Assembly: GCF_020685205.1 (NCBI RefSeq)
Contig: NZ_JAJERB010000003.1
Location: forward strand, 434,001 to 498,000
Direction: 5' to 3'
DNA length: 64,000 bases
Origin: Hymenobacter translucens
GTDB lineage: Bacteria > Bacteroidota > Bacteroidia > Cytophagales > Hymenobacteraceae
Part shown: positions 1 through 10,500 of the stretch, piece after piece
How positions within the stretch are numbered: the stretch's first letter is position 1
How the letters are laid out: each line of letters begins with the position of its first letter
Translations under genes and position numbers: made by a program
The notes under the pieces: generated by a model
Told to the model about the DNA's origin: nothing
What the model saw: only the letters and a program-made list of their open reading frames with translations
The model's database searches: none

Positions 1-1511
1 TGGCCACGGCCAAGTCGATGCAGCGGGCCCGGGAAGTAGGCATCCGCAAAACCCTGGGCGCCAGCCGGCAGCAGCTGATGGGGCAGTTTCTGAGCGAAAC
101 GGTGCTGCTCACGCTGGTGAGCGTGGTGCTGGCCGTGGTACTCACGGCGCTGCTGCTGCCCTCGCTGAATGAGTTTACCGGCAAGGACATGGCCTTTGAC
201 CTGCTGCGCAATCCGGAGCTGCTGGGTTTGCTGGCGGTGCTGACGGTGGTCGTGGGCCTGGTGGCCGGCTTCTATCCGGCCCTGGTCTTGTCGGGCTTCC
301 AGCCGGTGAAGGTGCTGAAGAGCGCCGTGGTCACCGACGGCATCTTTGGCCGGGTGCAGTGGCTGCGCCACGGGCTGATTGTGGTGCAGTTCGCGCTGTC
401 GGTGTTCCTGATCATCTGCGCCATCGTGGTGTTCCGGCAGGTAAGCTACCTGCACGACAAAGACCTGGGCTTCAACCGCGACCAGATCATGTTCTTTCCC
501 ATGCGGGGCCAGAACATGAGTCAGCACTACGAAACCTTCAAAAACGAGCTGGCCCAGGTGCCCGGCGTGGCGTCGGTAAGCATCGGCTACGGCTTTCCCG
601 GCGACCAGGTGGCTGGCGACGGCCTGATTGTGCCCACCGACGGCGAGAAAAAGGAATACGGCGTCACCCAGCTGATGGTGGACTACGACTACATCCGGAC
701 GCTGGGCCTGGAGCTGGTGGCGGGCCGGGACTTTTCGAAAGAGCGCAAGACCGACAAAGACCAGGCGTTTATCCTCAACGAAACCGCCGTCCGGGAATTC
801 GGCTTTGGCGCGCCGGACCAGGCCCTGGGGAAAACGGTGCAGTGGGAAGTGTGGAACGACAAAAACCCGGATTCGCTGAAAACCGGCAAGGTCATCGGCG
901 TGGTCAGGGACTTCCACTACAAGAGCCTGTACGACAAGCTGGAGCCGGCCGTGCTGCAGATCTTTCCCGGGGCCTACTGGAAGGTGGCGGTAAAGCTCAA
1001 GGGCGACAACCTCAGCAGCTCCGTGGATGGCGTAAAGCAGGTGTGGGGCCGGTTCAGCCCGGAAAGCCCTATTGAGTACCGGTTTCTGGATCAGAACTTC
1101 GACGACATGTACAAGGCCGAGGACAAGCTTAAGTCGCTGCTGTGGATCTTCACCGGCATTGCCATCTTCGTGGGCTGCCTCGGGCTGTTTGGGCTGGCCA
1201 CTTACGCGGCGGAGCGCCGCAAAAAAGAAATCGGCATCCGCAAGGTGCTCGGGGCCAGCGTAGCCACCATCGTGGGGCTGCTGTCGAAGGAGTTTCTGGT
1301 GCTGGTGCTGGTTGCGGCCCTGATTGCCTTTCCGGCAGCCTGGCTGGCCATGAGCCGGTGGCTGCAGGACTTCGCCTACCGGATCGACATGCCGCTCTGG
1401 GCCTTCCTGGCCGCCGGGCTCACTGCTGCCGCCGTGGCGTTTATCACCGTCGGCTACCAGGCCGTGCGGGCCGCTACCGCCAATCCGGTAAACAACCTGC
1501 GCGCCAACTAG
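1..1511 (+). CDS. ABC transporter permease, FtsX/MacB type (5' end outside window)
   Basis: This is the C-terminal part of an inner-membrane ABC permease; the reading frame is already open at the left edge, so the start lies upstream. Two FtsX modules are visible. The first has its 'EVGIRKTLGAS' signature at the very start, followed by two membrane segments and a third before a periplasmic MacB-like domain. The second module, near the C-terminus, carries 'EIGIRKVLGAS' and three to four membrane helices. This double arrangement is typical of the roughly 800-residue Bacteroidota permeases that work with a separate MacB-like ATPase, probably moving lipophilic or peptide substrates or doing mechanotransmission. 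The ATPase is not in the window and the substrate cannot be told. The family call is firm; the function is general. Confidence 0.9.
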   Translation, partial: ATAKSMQRAREVGIRKTLGASRQQLMGQFLSETVLLTLVSVVLAVVLTALLLPSLNEFTGKDMAFDLLRNPELLGLLAVLTVVVGLVAGFYPALVLSGFQPVKVLKSAVVTDGIFGRVQWLRHGLIVVQFALSVFLIICAIVVFRQVSYLHDKDLGFNRDQIMFFPMRGQNMSQHYETFKNELAQVPGVASVSIGYGFPGDQVAGDGLIVPTDGEKKEYGVTQLMVDYDYIRTLGLELVAGRDFSKERKTDKDQAFILNETAVREFGFGAPDQALGKTVQWEVWNDKNPDSLKTGKVIGVVRDFHYKSLYDKLEPAVLQIFPGAYWKVAVKLKGDNLSSSVDGVKQVWGRFSPESPIEYRFLDQNFDDMYKAEDKLKSLLWIFTGIAIFVGCLGLFGLATYAAERRKKEIGIRKVLGASVATIVGLLSKEFLVLVLVAALIAFPAAWLAMSRWLQDFAYRIDMPLWAFLAAGLTAAAVAFITVGYQAVRAATANPVNNLRAN

Positions 1512-1593
1512 CGCCGCTGCTATATTCGTGCAGCCTGAACCACCGGTTGCGGTCTTTGGCGTACTCACCTTCCTTTCCACAACCCCTCTGCCC

Positions 1594-3033
1594 ATGAAAG
1601 CGCTGCTGCCGTTTCTTTTCCTGACCGCCGGGCTGCCGGCGGCCCGGGCCCAGACCCCCACCGACGTCGTGCGCCGGGCCATGCAGGCGTCCGGGCCCTG
1701 GGACCAGGTGCAGCGCTTCACATACCGCAGCGTCAGCCAGAACTTTAACCCCTGGCAGGCTTACACCTTTTCCAAACCGAAGTCCAACGAGCTGAAAGGC
1801 GAGTTTCACCGGGACTTCACGACCGGGCAGTACCGCAACCATACCGAGTTCCACTACCCCGGCGGCTACGTGTTCGACTTCGTGACCGTGGGCAAGGACT
1901 CGACCCGGTTTCTGTACGACCGCAACTTTTCCCGCAACGGCAAAGCGCTGCTCAAGCAAGGGCCGAAAAGCTACCTCGCCAACCAGGGCCTTTCGCTGCA
2001 GAACCAGCCCTACTTTTTGCTTAAAAGCCTGCTGGAGTCGAAAGACTCGCTGCAGTACCTGGAGGTAGCCGGGCAGCCTACCGTCCGGCGCATTTACCGC
2101 ACGGCCCCCGGCACCCAGGACTATACCTTCGACAAAGCCAGCGGGCTGCTGCTGCGAATGGTCCGGCAGGCCGGCCAGGAAACCAGTGAGCGGCACTTCG
2201 ACGACTACCGGAAAGTGCTGAACCTGCAGGTACCGCACCACAGCCGGCAGCTCGCCAACGGCCGCCTTACCGCCGACGAGCGGGTGGCGGACTTCCACGT
2301 CAACGACCTGATTCCGGCTGCGGTGTTCGATATTCCGGCGGTCTACCAGCTTCCCAAGGCGGCAGCGCCCACGGCCCTGGCGGCCAAGGAAATTGCCAAG
2401 GACGTGTACCTGATCGAAGGCGTGGGTGGGGACCGGAACGTCATTTTCGTGAACCTGCGCGAGTCGGTGCTGGTGACGGAGGCGCCCCTGAACCCGGCCG
2501 TGACCAAGTCCATCCTGGACGTGATTCACAAGACGCTGCCGGGCAAGCGCATCGGCTACGTGCACCTCTCCCACCACCACAACGACCACATCACCGGCAT
2601 CCGGCAGTGGGTAGCCGAAGGGGCGACCATCATCAGCACGCCGGCGCTGGAAGCTCCCGTGCGGGCCATCCTCAAGGGCGAGCTGGGCAACTTCGCCGAC
2701 GACTACGCCAAAAACCACAAAGAACCGGTGTTCGAGTTCTTTCAGGGCGTCAAGACCATGACCGATGGCGGCCGCCGCATCGAGTTCCACGCCGTGCCCA
2801 ACAGCCACGCCGAGGGCATGTCTTTCCTGTACCTGCCGGCCGAAGGGCTGATTTACGAGGGCGACCTGCTGACCATTCCCGAGGACGGCACCATCACCCC
2901 CGCCATTGCCGTCAGCAAGGAGTTTCAGCGCTATCTGCAGGCCAAAAAGCTGACCTACAACCGTATCATCGGGCACCACAGCTACTCGTCTATCACCCCG
3001 GCCCTGTTTCAGGCTTATCTTAAGGCCAAATAG
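1594..3033 (+). CDS. Secreted metallo-beta-lactamase-fold hydrolase
   Basis: A 479-residue protein. I start it at the ATG at 1594 because this gives a clean signal peptide ending near 'AARAQ'; an upstream in-frame ATG at 1528 would add a non-signal leader. Residues 1-240 form a lipoprotein-like or scaffold domain of unknown role. The C-terminal half is a metallo-beta-lactamase fold: the zinc motif 'HHHNDH' lies at about residues 327-332, with further ligands expected in 'NSHAEG' and in 'YEGDLL', and a late His in 'IGHHSY'. It is likely exported to the periplasm and hydrolyses an unknown ester, thioester or lactam. It follows the permease gene after 82 bases and ends at a strong hairpin terminator. 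The fold is sure; the substrate is not. Confidence 0.88.
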   Translation: MKALLPFLFLTAGLPAARAQTPTDVVRRAMQASGPWDQVQRFTYRSVSQNFNPWQAYTFSKPKSNELKGEFHRDFTTGQYRNHTEFHYPGGYVFDFVTVGKDSTRFLYDRNFSRNGKALLKQGPKSYLANQGLSLQNQPYFLLKSLLESKDSLQYLEVAGQPTVRRIYRTAPGTQDYTFDKASGLLLRMVRQAGQETSERHFDDYRKVLNLQVPHHSRQLANGRLTADERVADFHVNDLIPAAVFDIPAVYQLPKAAAPTALAAKEIAKDVYLIEGVGGDRNVIFVNLRESVLVTEAPLNPAVTKSILDVIHKTLPGKRIGYVHLSHHHNDHITGIRQWVAEGATIISTPALEAPVRAILKGELGNFADDYAKNHKEPVFEFFQGVKTMTDGGRRIEFHAVPNSHAEGMSFLYLPAEGLIYEGDLLTIPEDGTITPAIAVSKEFQRYLQAKKLTYNRIIGHHSYSSITPALFQAYLKAK

Positions 3034-3057
3034 GCTGGTCCGCTCAATCCGGACAGA

Positions 3058-3083
3058 GGGCACCCCGCCGGGGTGCCCTTTTG
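3058..3083 (+). terminator. Rho-independent terminator
   Basis: A perfect stem of GGGCACCCC and GGGGTGCCC with a 3-base loop is followed by TTTT, 24 bases after the stop of the metallo-beta-lactamase-fold gene. Confidence 0.85.
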
Positions 3084-3212
3084 CGTTTACCGGTGGGCAG
3101 CTACCAAAGCGGCGAGAGCTGATCCGGGGCCTTTGCGTGCCTTGTTAACCCCGCTGCGCCCGCCCCGTAGTGATACCAACCCGGTTGCCTTTCCCAAGCT
3201 GAGTTACTGCCG

Positions 3213-3983
3213 ATGCCTGCCAACCAGAAACTTATTACCCCGAACAAACCTGGCTTTCTGTTTTTGCTGATTCTTGCCCTGCTTCCGGGCTGCGGCTCGG
3301 GGCCGCCGGAACCGGAGCCGCCCGGGACTGGGCCGGCCGTGCTGGTTTTCTACAAAACCGCGGGCTTTCGTCATCAATCCATTGCCGAGGGCATCCTGGC
3401 CCTGCAACAACTGGGCAGGGACCACGGCTTCCGGGTCGATACGACCGTGCGGGCTGAGAGCTTTACGTCCGAAAAGCTCAGCGGCTACAAGGCTGTGGTC
3501 TTCCTGAGCACGACGGGCGACGTGCTGAACCCCGCCCAGCAAACCGCCTTTGAGCAGTTTATCCGAGCCGGCAACGGCTTCGTCGGCATTCACGCCGCCA
3601 CCGACACCGAGTACGACTGGCCCTGGTACAACGGGCTGGTGGGTGCCTATTTCAACGGCCACCCGGCCGTGCAGCAGGCTACGGTACGCGTCATCAACAA
3701 AGCCCACCCCGCCTCTTCCTTTCTGCCCGATGCCTGGGTGCGAACCGACGAGTGGTACAACTTCCGCAATCTGCAGCCCGACCTGACCGTGCTGGCCAAC
3801 CTGGATGAGAGTACTTACTCTGGTGGCACCCACGGCGCCAGCCACCCCATTGCCTGGTTTCACTCCTACCAAGGCGGCCGGGCTTTTTACACCGGCGGGG
3901 GCCACACCCCGGAAAGCTTCCGGGAGCCGCCGTTCCGCCAGCACCTGCTCGGCGGCGTGCAGTACGCCATCGGGCCGCAGTAG
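3213..3983 (+). CDS. ThuA-like domain lipoprotein
   Basis: A 256-residue lipoprotein. After a charged N-terminus and a hydrophobic stretch comes the lipobox 'LLPGC', so the mature protein should be lipid-anchored on the outside of the inner membrane or moved to the outer membrane. From about residue 45 the sequence matches the ThuA (trehalose-utilisation) class I glutamine-amidotransferase-like fold: 'VLVFYKTAGFRH', 'GNGFVGIHAATDTE', 'DEWYNF' and 'HPIAWFHSYQGGRAFYTGGGH'. ThuA-like proteins act in sugar metabolism; a 3-keto-glycoside role has been proposed for relatives. It stands alone between a terminator and the AsmA-like gene. The family call is good; the reaction is unknown. Confidence 0.9.
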   Translation: MPANQKLITPNKPGFLFLLILALLPGCGSGPPEPEPPGTGPAVLVFYKTAGFRHQSIAEGILALQQLGRDHGFRVDTTVRAESFTSEKLSGYKAVVFLSTTGDVLNPAQQTAFEQFIRAGNGFVGIHAATDTEYDWPWYNGLVGAYFNGHPAVQQATVRVINKAHPASSFLPDAWVRTDEWYNFRNLQPDLTVLANLDESTYSGGTHGASHPIAWFHSYQGGRAFYTGGGHTPESFREPPFRQHLLGGVQYAIGPQ

Positions 3984-4131
3984 CGCGGCACCCCGGCCCG
4001 CTGGCTTTTCCTGATGCCGTACCGGGATGAACCGCTGAACTGCGGTAAAAACACTAAATTTCGCGTATGCTGACTTATTCCGGCGCCGGCACTAGCCCGG
4101 CAGTTTGCTTCCGGAAGCAGCAGCCAGCTCT

Positions 4132-7100
4132 ATGAAACTACGTTCTCTTCGGCGCACACTACTGATTGGAGCGTTGCTGATTGGATTCGTTATCGGGCTG
4201 CTGGCCTGGCTGATCGGCAGTACCCTGGGGCAGCGCTACCTCGAGCAGCTGGTGCGCACCCGCCTTACCCGCAACACCGAGCTGGTGCTGGCGCCGTTTG
4301 ACGTGCGCCTCTCGCCCTGGCGCGACTTTCCCCACCTCACCGCTTCTATTCACCACCTCAGCCTGACCGATACTGCCTACGGGCAGCGCGTACCGGTGCT
4401 GCGCATCGGCCGGGCCGATATGCGCCTGGAGCTGGGCGGGCTGCTGCGCGGGCAGGTGCGCATCACCCGCCTGGTCGTGCACGACGTGGACTTCCGCGAG
4501 CAGGTTGATGCCCAGGGCCACAGCTGGGGCCTGAACGGCAAACGCCCCCGCCCACGCCCGGCCCGGGACCCGATTCTGAACCTGGACCTCGACTCCCTTT
4601 TGGTGTACAACTTCCGGATGCAGACCCGCAACGACTACACCCAGCGGGCGTTTGGGGCAAGCTGCCGCCTGGCCCGGCTGGCGGCAACCATCCGGGGAGG
4701 GCAGCTGCGGGCGCGGGGCACCCTCGACGGGCAGCTCGACTACCTGCGCAACAGCGGGGGCGCCATTCTCGAGCGGGAGCCTATTCGCGCCGTCGTCAAC
4801 TACCGCTACTCGTTTCAGGAACGGAAGGGCACGTTCTCCCGCTGCCGGGCCACCCTCAACGGCGACACGATCCGCATCCGGGGCACCCACACCTCGGTAC
4901 CCGACCAGCGCGGTACGCTGCTCAACCTGCGCTTTGCCGGCAACCAGCCCCTCACCGACGTGCTCCGCACGGCCCTGCCGGAAAGCATGCGGCCCTTCGT
5001 GGAAGGAGCCACCAGCCCAAGCAAGGCCCGGATCCGCTACACCATCTCCGGCCTGAGCGGGCCGACCGTGAGTCCCCACGGGGTGCTGCGCTTTGGCCTG
5101 CGCGGGGCCAGCCTGCAGTGGCCCGACTCTTCCCGCCGCATTCACCACTGGGACGTGCAGGGCATCTACGACAACGGTCCCGCCCACAACGCCCTGACGA
5201 CTTCCCTGACCCTGCGCCAGTGCCGGATCTACTCTTCCGCGGGTCGGCTCGACATCGACCTGATGCTGCGCGACTTCACCCGTCCGTTCGTGAGCGGACG
5301 GGTTCGGGGCCGCACCGAGCTGCCGGAGCTGGCGGCCGTGGTGCTGCCAGGGCGATGGAAGGCCCGGCACGGCATTGCTGAAATGGACCTGCACCTGCAC
5401 GGCCTGGTGCCCACCACGCTGAAGACCAACCTGATTCCTGCGCACTGGCGGCGCCGCAAAGAGGAAAACCGGGGCCGCAAAGGCATTTCGGTGCGGGGAA
5501 ACCTGACGCTGCGCAACGCTTCCTTCGTGCTGACCAGCCGGAACGCCAGCGTGTCGGAGCTGAACGTGCAGGTGGGACTCGAAGACAGCATCTGGCGGCT
5601 CTCGAATGCTTCGGGCGTAATTGACCGGATGCGGTTCCGGGCCACGGCCACAACCGAAAACCTGCTCACGTACGTCACGGACCAGTACCCCAGCACCCGC
5701 ATCACCGGCAACTTCGCCGTGGATGAGCTGCACGTGGCCCGGCTGCGGGAGCTGCTGCAGCCCCGGCCTTCCCCGCTGCGCACCCGGGTCCGGCGCCACC
5801 CCCGGGTGCGGGGTGCGGCGCTGGCCGCCAGCATGGGCAGCAGCCTGATTCCACCGGGCGTACACCTGAACATAGGCTTGCGCTGCCAGCGCCTGGTGCT
5901 GCCGGCCGACACGCTCAACAACCTGGCCGCCACTGTGCTGCACGACGGCAAGCGGGTGCAGCTCCGCAACCTGGCCGGCCAGGTGTGGGGCGGGCAGATC
6001 AGCGGGCAGGCAGCCTGGCCCACCGATCCGGCCAACCGCGTGGCGCCCATCGACTTCAACCTCGGCGTCCGCTTTAACACCATCAACTATCGCCGCTTTC
6101 TGACGCTGCTGACCCGGCCCCCGAAGCGCCCGGCCAAGCAGCCCGGCAGCCCGGCCCTGCGGGAATTAGTGCTGGCCGCCGATGGGCAGGTAACCTGCGA
6201 CATCCACACCGTGGAGCTGCCGGGAGGAGAAAACCTGCGCAACCTGCGCCTGCGCCTGCTCAAGAACGGCCCGGCCATGCACCTGCCCCTGCTTACCTTC
6301 ACGACCACCCGCGGAGGCCGGGGCACCGCCACTGCCTCGGCCCGGGTAGTAGGCCGCAACGTGGAAGCCGCCGACGCCAGCCTCGACCTGCGCTACGCGA
6401 CGCTTGACGTCCAGCAGCTGCTCCAGCTGCTGGCGGGCCTGAGCCCCGACGAGGAAGAGGAGATGCCCCCGGACCGGATGCTGAAGCGGGCCGTGCGCCG
6501 GGAGCGGCGGGAACGGGAGAATGGCTCGGTGCTGACCAACGGCGTGCTGCGGGCTCTGCTGCGCGTGCAGGCCGACCAGGTGCAGTACGCCGCCATCAAG
6601 GGTCAGAACTTCCGGCTGTTGTCCCACCTGCGGGACGGCGAAGCCCACCTCGACGAATGCTCCCTGAAGGCGTTTCAGGGCCAGGTCAAGCTGCGGGGGC
6701 TGATGCTTATCAACGTGGGGCACTACCGCCATCCGCTCCACATCCAGACCCAGCTGCAGGATATCCAGCTGCCCGACCTGTTCGACGCGGCCACGGCCAT
6801 GGGTCTCAATGGGTTCAGTGGAGAAAACATCCGGGGCTCGATGCGCTGCGCGGCCGACCTGCACCTCGTACTCGACTCCACCTTTCTGCCAATGGCCGAC
6901 CAGACCTTGGGCTACCTCAAAACCGACATCCGGGATCTGGAGCTGCTGAACGTGGAAGCTCTGGAGCAGGCATTGCGCTTTATGAAGGGCACCCGCACCA
7001 GCCACCTGTTCTTTGAGCCGGTCAGCTCCCGGTTTGTGCTCAGCGGCCGGCAGCTCATGATTCCCGGCCTGCGCCTCAACAGCAACCTGACCAACCTCGA

Positions 7101-7398
7101 AATCTGCGGCAACTACTACCTCGACGGGCAGGCCAACCTGTTTGTGGGCGTAAACCCGCTACAGGCCTTGTTCGGCAACAACGAGAAGCGGGTAGAGCGG
7201 ATTCAGAACGAGGAACGGCGGCGCCCCTTTGCCCCGGGCCTCACCTACGTAAACGTGCTGCGCCCCACGGCCCGCACCCGCTACAAGGTGCGGTTCTTCC
7301 AAAAGATGGAGCAGCAACGGCAGCAGGACAAGCTCCGCCTGGACTACCAGCAGCTGCTGGGCCAGCGCCTCGACACCACCATGTCGTTGCTGCGCTGA
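4132..7398 (+). CDS. AsmA-like inner-membrane/periplasmic protein
   Basis: A protein of 1088 residues from the ATG at 4132; an in-frame ATG at 4105 would place nine extra residues before the Arg-rich membrane anchor. One N-terminal transmembrane helix is followed by a very long periplasmic region rich in alternating beta strands with repeated 'L.I..L.L.D' patterns, as in the AsmA/TamB/YhdP superfamily. These proteins form groove-like beta bridges thought to carry phospholipid from the inner to the outer membrane. The C-terminal segment ('NLEICGNYYLDGQANLFVG') fits the AsmA C-terminal domain seen in Bacteroidota. Unusually basic stretches (for example 'PAHWRRRKEENRGRKG') lie within the periplasmic part. 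The family call rests on pattern and length; the transport role is inferred. Confidence 0.8.
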   Translation: MKLRSLRRTLLIGALLIGFVIGLLAWLIGSTLGQRYLEQLVRTRLTRNTELVLAPFDVRLSPWRDFPHLTASIHHLSLTDTAYGQRVPVLRIGRADMRLELGGLLRGQVRITRLVVHDVDFREQVDAQGHSWGLNGKRPRPRPARDPILNLDLDSLLVYNFRMQTRNDYTQRAFGASCRLARLAATIRGGQLRARGTLDGQLDYLRNSGGAILEREPIRAVVNYRYSFQERKGTFSRCRATLNGDTIRIRGTHTSVPDQRGTLLNLRFAGNQPLTDVLRTALPESMRPFVEGATSPSKARIRYTISGLSGPTVSPHGVLRFGLRGASLQWPDSSRRIHHWDVQGIYDNGPAHNALTTSLTLRQCRIYSSAGRLDIDLMLRDFTRPFVSGRVRGRTELPELAAVVLPGRWKARHGIAEMDLHLHGLVPTTLKTNLIPAHWRRRKEENRGRKGISVRGNLTLRNASFVLTSRNASVSELNVQVGLEDSIWRLSNASGVIDRMRFRATATTENLLTYVTDQYPSTRITGNFAVDELHVARLRELLQPRPSPLRTRVRRHPRVRGAALAASMGSSLIPPGVHLNIGLRCQRLVLPADTLNNLAATVLHDGKRVQLRNLAGQVWGGQISGQAAWPTDPANRVAPIDFNLGVRFNTINYRRFLTLLTRPPKRPAKQPGSPALRELVLAADGQVTCDIHTVELPGGENLRNLRLRLLKNGPAMHLPLLTFTTTRGGRGTATASARVVGRNVEAADASLDLRYATLDVQQLLQLLAGLSPDEEEEMPPDRMLKRAVRRERRERENGSVLTNGVLRALLRVQADQVQYAAIKGQNFRLLSHLRDGEAHLDECSLKAFQGQVKLRGLMLINVGHYRHPLHIQTQLQDIQLPDLFDAATAMGLNGFSGENIRGSMRCAADLHLVLDSTFLPMADQTLGYLKTDIRDLELLNVEALEQALRFMKGTRTSHLFFEPVSSRFVLSGRQLMIPGLRLNSNLTNLEICGNYYLDGQANLFVGVNPLQALFGNNEKRVERIQNEERRRPFAPGLTYVNVLRPTARTRYKVRFFQKMEQQRQQDKLRLDYQQLLGQRLDTTMSLLR

Positions 7399-7445
7399 CC
7401 GTATGGCCAGCTTCTTCGCAAGACGGTTTCTCAGGCTCCAAAAAG

Positions 7446-7480
7446 AAACCGGACCTCCACCATAAGTGAAGGTCCGGTTT
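7446..7480. terminator. Bidirectional terminator between convergent genes
   Basis: AAACCGGACC and GGTCCGGTTT pair as a 10-bp perfect stem around a 15-base loop, with A-runs on one side and T-runs on the other. It can serve both the AsmA-like gene and the pectate lyase gene. Confidence 0.75.
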
Positions 7481-7501
7481 GCTTTACGCCGACGAGGAAG
7501 C

Positions 7502-10500
7502 TTAGGGCTTCAGCAGCCGCACCACCGTGGTCTGCTCGGCGGAGGTCACCTTGAGCAGGTACACGCCGGCCCGCACACCCCGCAGCGGGATGGTGGCGTG
7601 TTGCACCGGTGCGGCTTGCGTCACCTGCTGGGTGCTCACCGGGTTGCCCTGCAGGTCGAGGACCTCGAGCGTGAGGGACTGCCCGGCCACGCCGCGCACT
7701 TCCACCTCCGCCTGCTCGCCCACCACCGGGTTGCCCAGCACGGCCACCCGCATCGGGCGGGCCGACGTACTGCCGGCCATCTGCCGCGCGCTGGCTGCGG
7801 CGGGCTCGGTGCCGTAGATCAGCTGGCCCTGGTAATACACCGTGATGTGGTCATTTTCGGCCAGCGGACCAGCGGGTTGGTACGAGAAGTCGTTGGACTC
7901 CAGGAAGCCCGACCAATCTGCTTTGGCAATGCGGTACTGTATGCCGCCGGTCCCGCTCAGCGGGTAAAGCGTACCCAGGCCGGGTGCAAAGTTCAGCTCC
8001 AGATAGGCGTCGGCTCCGGCGCGGGCGGGCTCGAGGCGGGTGAACTGCCCCGTCACGTTAGCCCGGCCCAGGCGGGCGTAGTCGACCCAGTAGTTGAGGC
8101 CCGCGCTGCCTTCGGCGCTAAACCAGTAGCGCACCGTCAGGTCCTCATAGCGCAGGGGCTGGTTGCCCTCGTTCTGCACGCTCAGGTGGTTGCTGATGGT
8201 GTTGGAGCCGGTGTTGTGGTTGCGGTTCGAGGCCAGCACTTTCAGCGCCAGCACCGCTGGGACCACCGCAGGCTCCTCGCCCCACACCAGCCGGCCGTTG
8301 CGGTACAGCGTGAGGTGATTGTTAGCCAGGTAAGCCGACGAGCTGCGGTAGGAATGGTCGTCCGCTTCGTTGAGGTCGGCCCAGTCATGGTTGGCCAAGC
8401 GGGTTTTGATTTCCCCGGAAGTGCCGCCGACGGGCAGGCTGCCAGTGGCCGGGTCGAAGGAATACTCTACGTACCCGTAGGCGCCGTTGCGGGGCTGGGG
8501 CAGGCGCACGTAGCGCAGCTGCACCCGGCTGCGGCCCAGCTGCTGGGCATTGTCCACGAAGCCGTTCAGGCCAGCGTCATTCTCGGCCGTCAGCCAGTAG
8601 CGGGCGGTCAGCTCGGCATAGGGCACGGCCACTGGGCCTTCATTGACCAGCAGCAGGTTGGGCCGGATAACGTTGTTGGTAAGGCGGCCGTTGTCGCCAT
8701 CCTGGTGGCGCACCACAACCTGCACCGGGTTGATGACCAATTCCTGCATCACGGCCGGGGCTGCCAGGTAGGTGGCGTCGCCGGCCTGCGTGGCGCTGAT
8801 GGTTACCGTGCCGGCCCGGAGCAGCTGCACCGTACCATCAACTACTAGCGCGACAGTTGGATCCGAGGAAATGAAAACGACTGGCAGACCGGAGCTGGCC
8901 GTTGCGCTCAGGGCCAGGTCCGCGTCGCCCAGCAGCTGGGCGGGCAGGGCAGCAAACGTGATGGTCTGGCTGCGCTTGAGTACCGTGAGGCGCTGCGCCA
9001 CCGGCGCAGCCGCCAGGTAGTTTGCGTCGCCGGGCTGAGAAGCCGTGATGACCGTGGTACCGGCGCCGCGGAGCTGTACCTGGCCGTTGAGGACCCGGGC
9101 CACCGTCGTGTCGGCGCTGGCGTAGCTGACCGCCAGGCCCGAGCTGGCCGTAGCCGTCAGGGCGAAGTCAGCATCGCCGAGCGTGCTGGTGGGCAGGGCG
9201 GCAAAGCGGATGGTCTGCTCCTGCTTGGCCAGGTCGGTAATTTCCGGGCCCGACAACGCGTAATTAAACAAACGCACGTCGTCCAGCAGGTCGCGGAAGG
9301 GTTTGTTCTCGGCCGAGTTGCCGATGGTGAGCGGGTCGCCCTTGCCGATGGTGCCGGTGGTGTAGGCCCGGGAGACAACCAGCGTCCCATTCAGGTACAG
9401 CTTCATGAGCTTGGCATTGACGTCGCGCACGGCCACAATATGCTGCCACTGCCCGTTGAAGAGGTTGTAGGGCGCGGTATTTACCCGCACGGCGGCGTCG
9501 GTTTTGGTGGTGCCGTCGTCGATGGAGAAGGTCAGCACCCCGTCGCGGAGCTGCATGCCGTACCACTTGCCGGTGCCGGGCTCGAAGGTGCCCTTGTGAA
9601 TCAGGTAAGCGTCTTTGCCGGTGGAGAACGTGTAGGTGTTGGTGGGCATCTTCACCCACATCGACATCGAAAACGAGTTCTGGTCGAAGCGCAGCTGGCT
9701 GGCGTCGGGCACGGTCAGGGAGCCGGTGGGCACCGGCGTGCCGAACAGCAGGCTGCCGCCAAACTTGCCCGCGCCGGGCTGCCACTGGCTGCCGGTGAGG
9801 CCGCTGAGCGTGGCGTGGTGCTGGTAGGCGCTGTGGTCGGTGGCCCGGATGCCGGAGGGTTCGTCAAGCTTGAAGTGAGCTACCAGTCCGCGGGGGTTGC
9901 CGGTGCGGAAGCTCCAGGTTTCGCCGGTGGTGGTGCCGAGGCTGCTCACGGCATCTACCCGCCAGAAGTAGGTAGCGTTGGGCGTCAGAGAGGGCAGGCG
10001 GTAGGCGGCATCAGCCAGCGTTACGTCGGCCACGTAGGCGAGGCTGGTGGCGCTGGAGCCGGCGTAGAGCTTGTAGCCCGTGCTTTGGAAGCCGCCTTTC
10101 CAACCCAGGCTCACGTCGCCGTAGCCTTCGAGCACGGTGTTGCTGGCAATGCTGGGATCGTAGGCCTGCATGGGCAGGGGGCCGGAGTGGCGCAGCTCCA
10201 CGATCTGCTGGGGCGTGAGCAGGTAGTTGAACACCTTCAGCTCGTCCAAAGCGCCTTTGTAGGGCGCCGGGGCATTGGCCGACGACAGGAACTCCAGCTC
10301 GCCGATGTTGCCTACGACCAGGTCGCTTACTTCGCCGATGCCGTTGGCCTTGGTCGTAATTTCCTTGATGAGCGTGCCGTTCAGGTAAAGCAGGAGCTTT
10401 TTGTTGGGCACGTCGCGCATGGCGACCACGTGCACCCAGTTACCGGTGAAGAAGGGTGTGCCATCCGTTTGCAGCTCGTCCTTGTTCACGTCGTCGTCGA

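Noticed and set aside
1474..3063. A 529-codon open frame on the minus strand
   Set aside because: It is antisense to the metallo-beta-lactamase-fold gene and also covers its terminator; no family signature.
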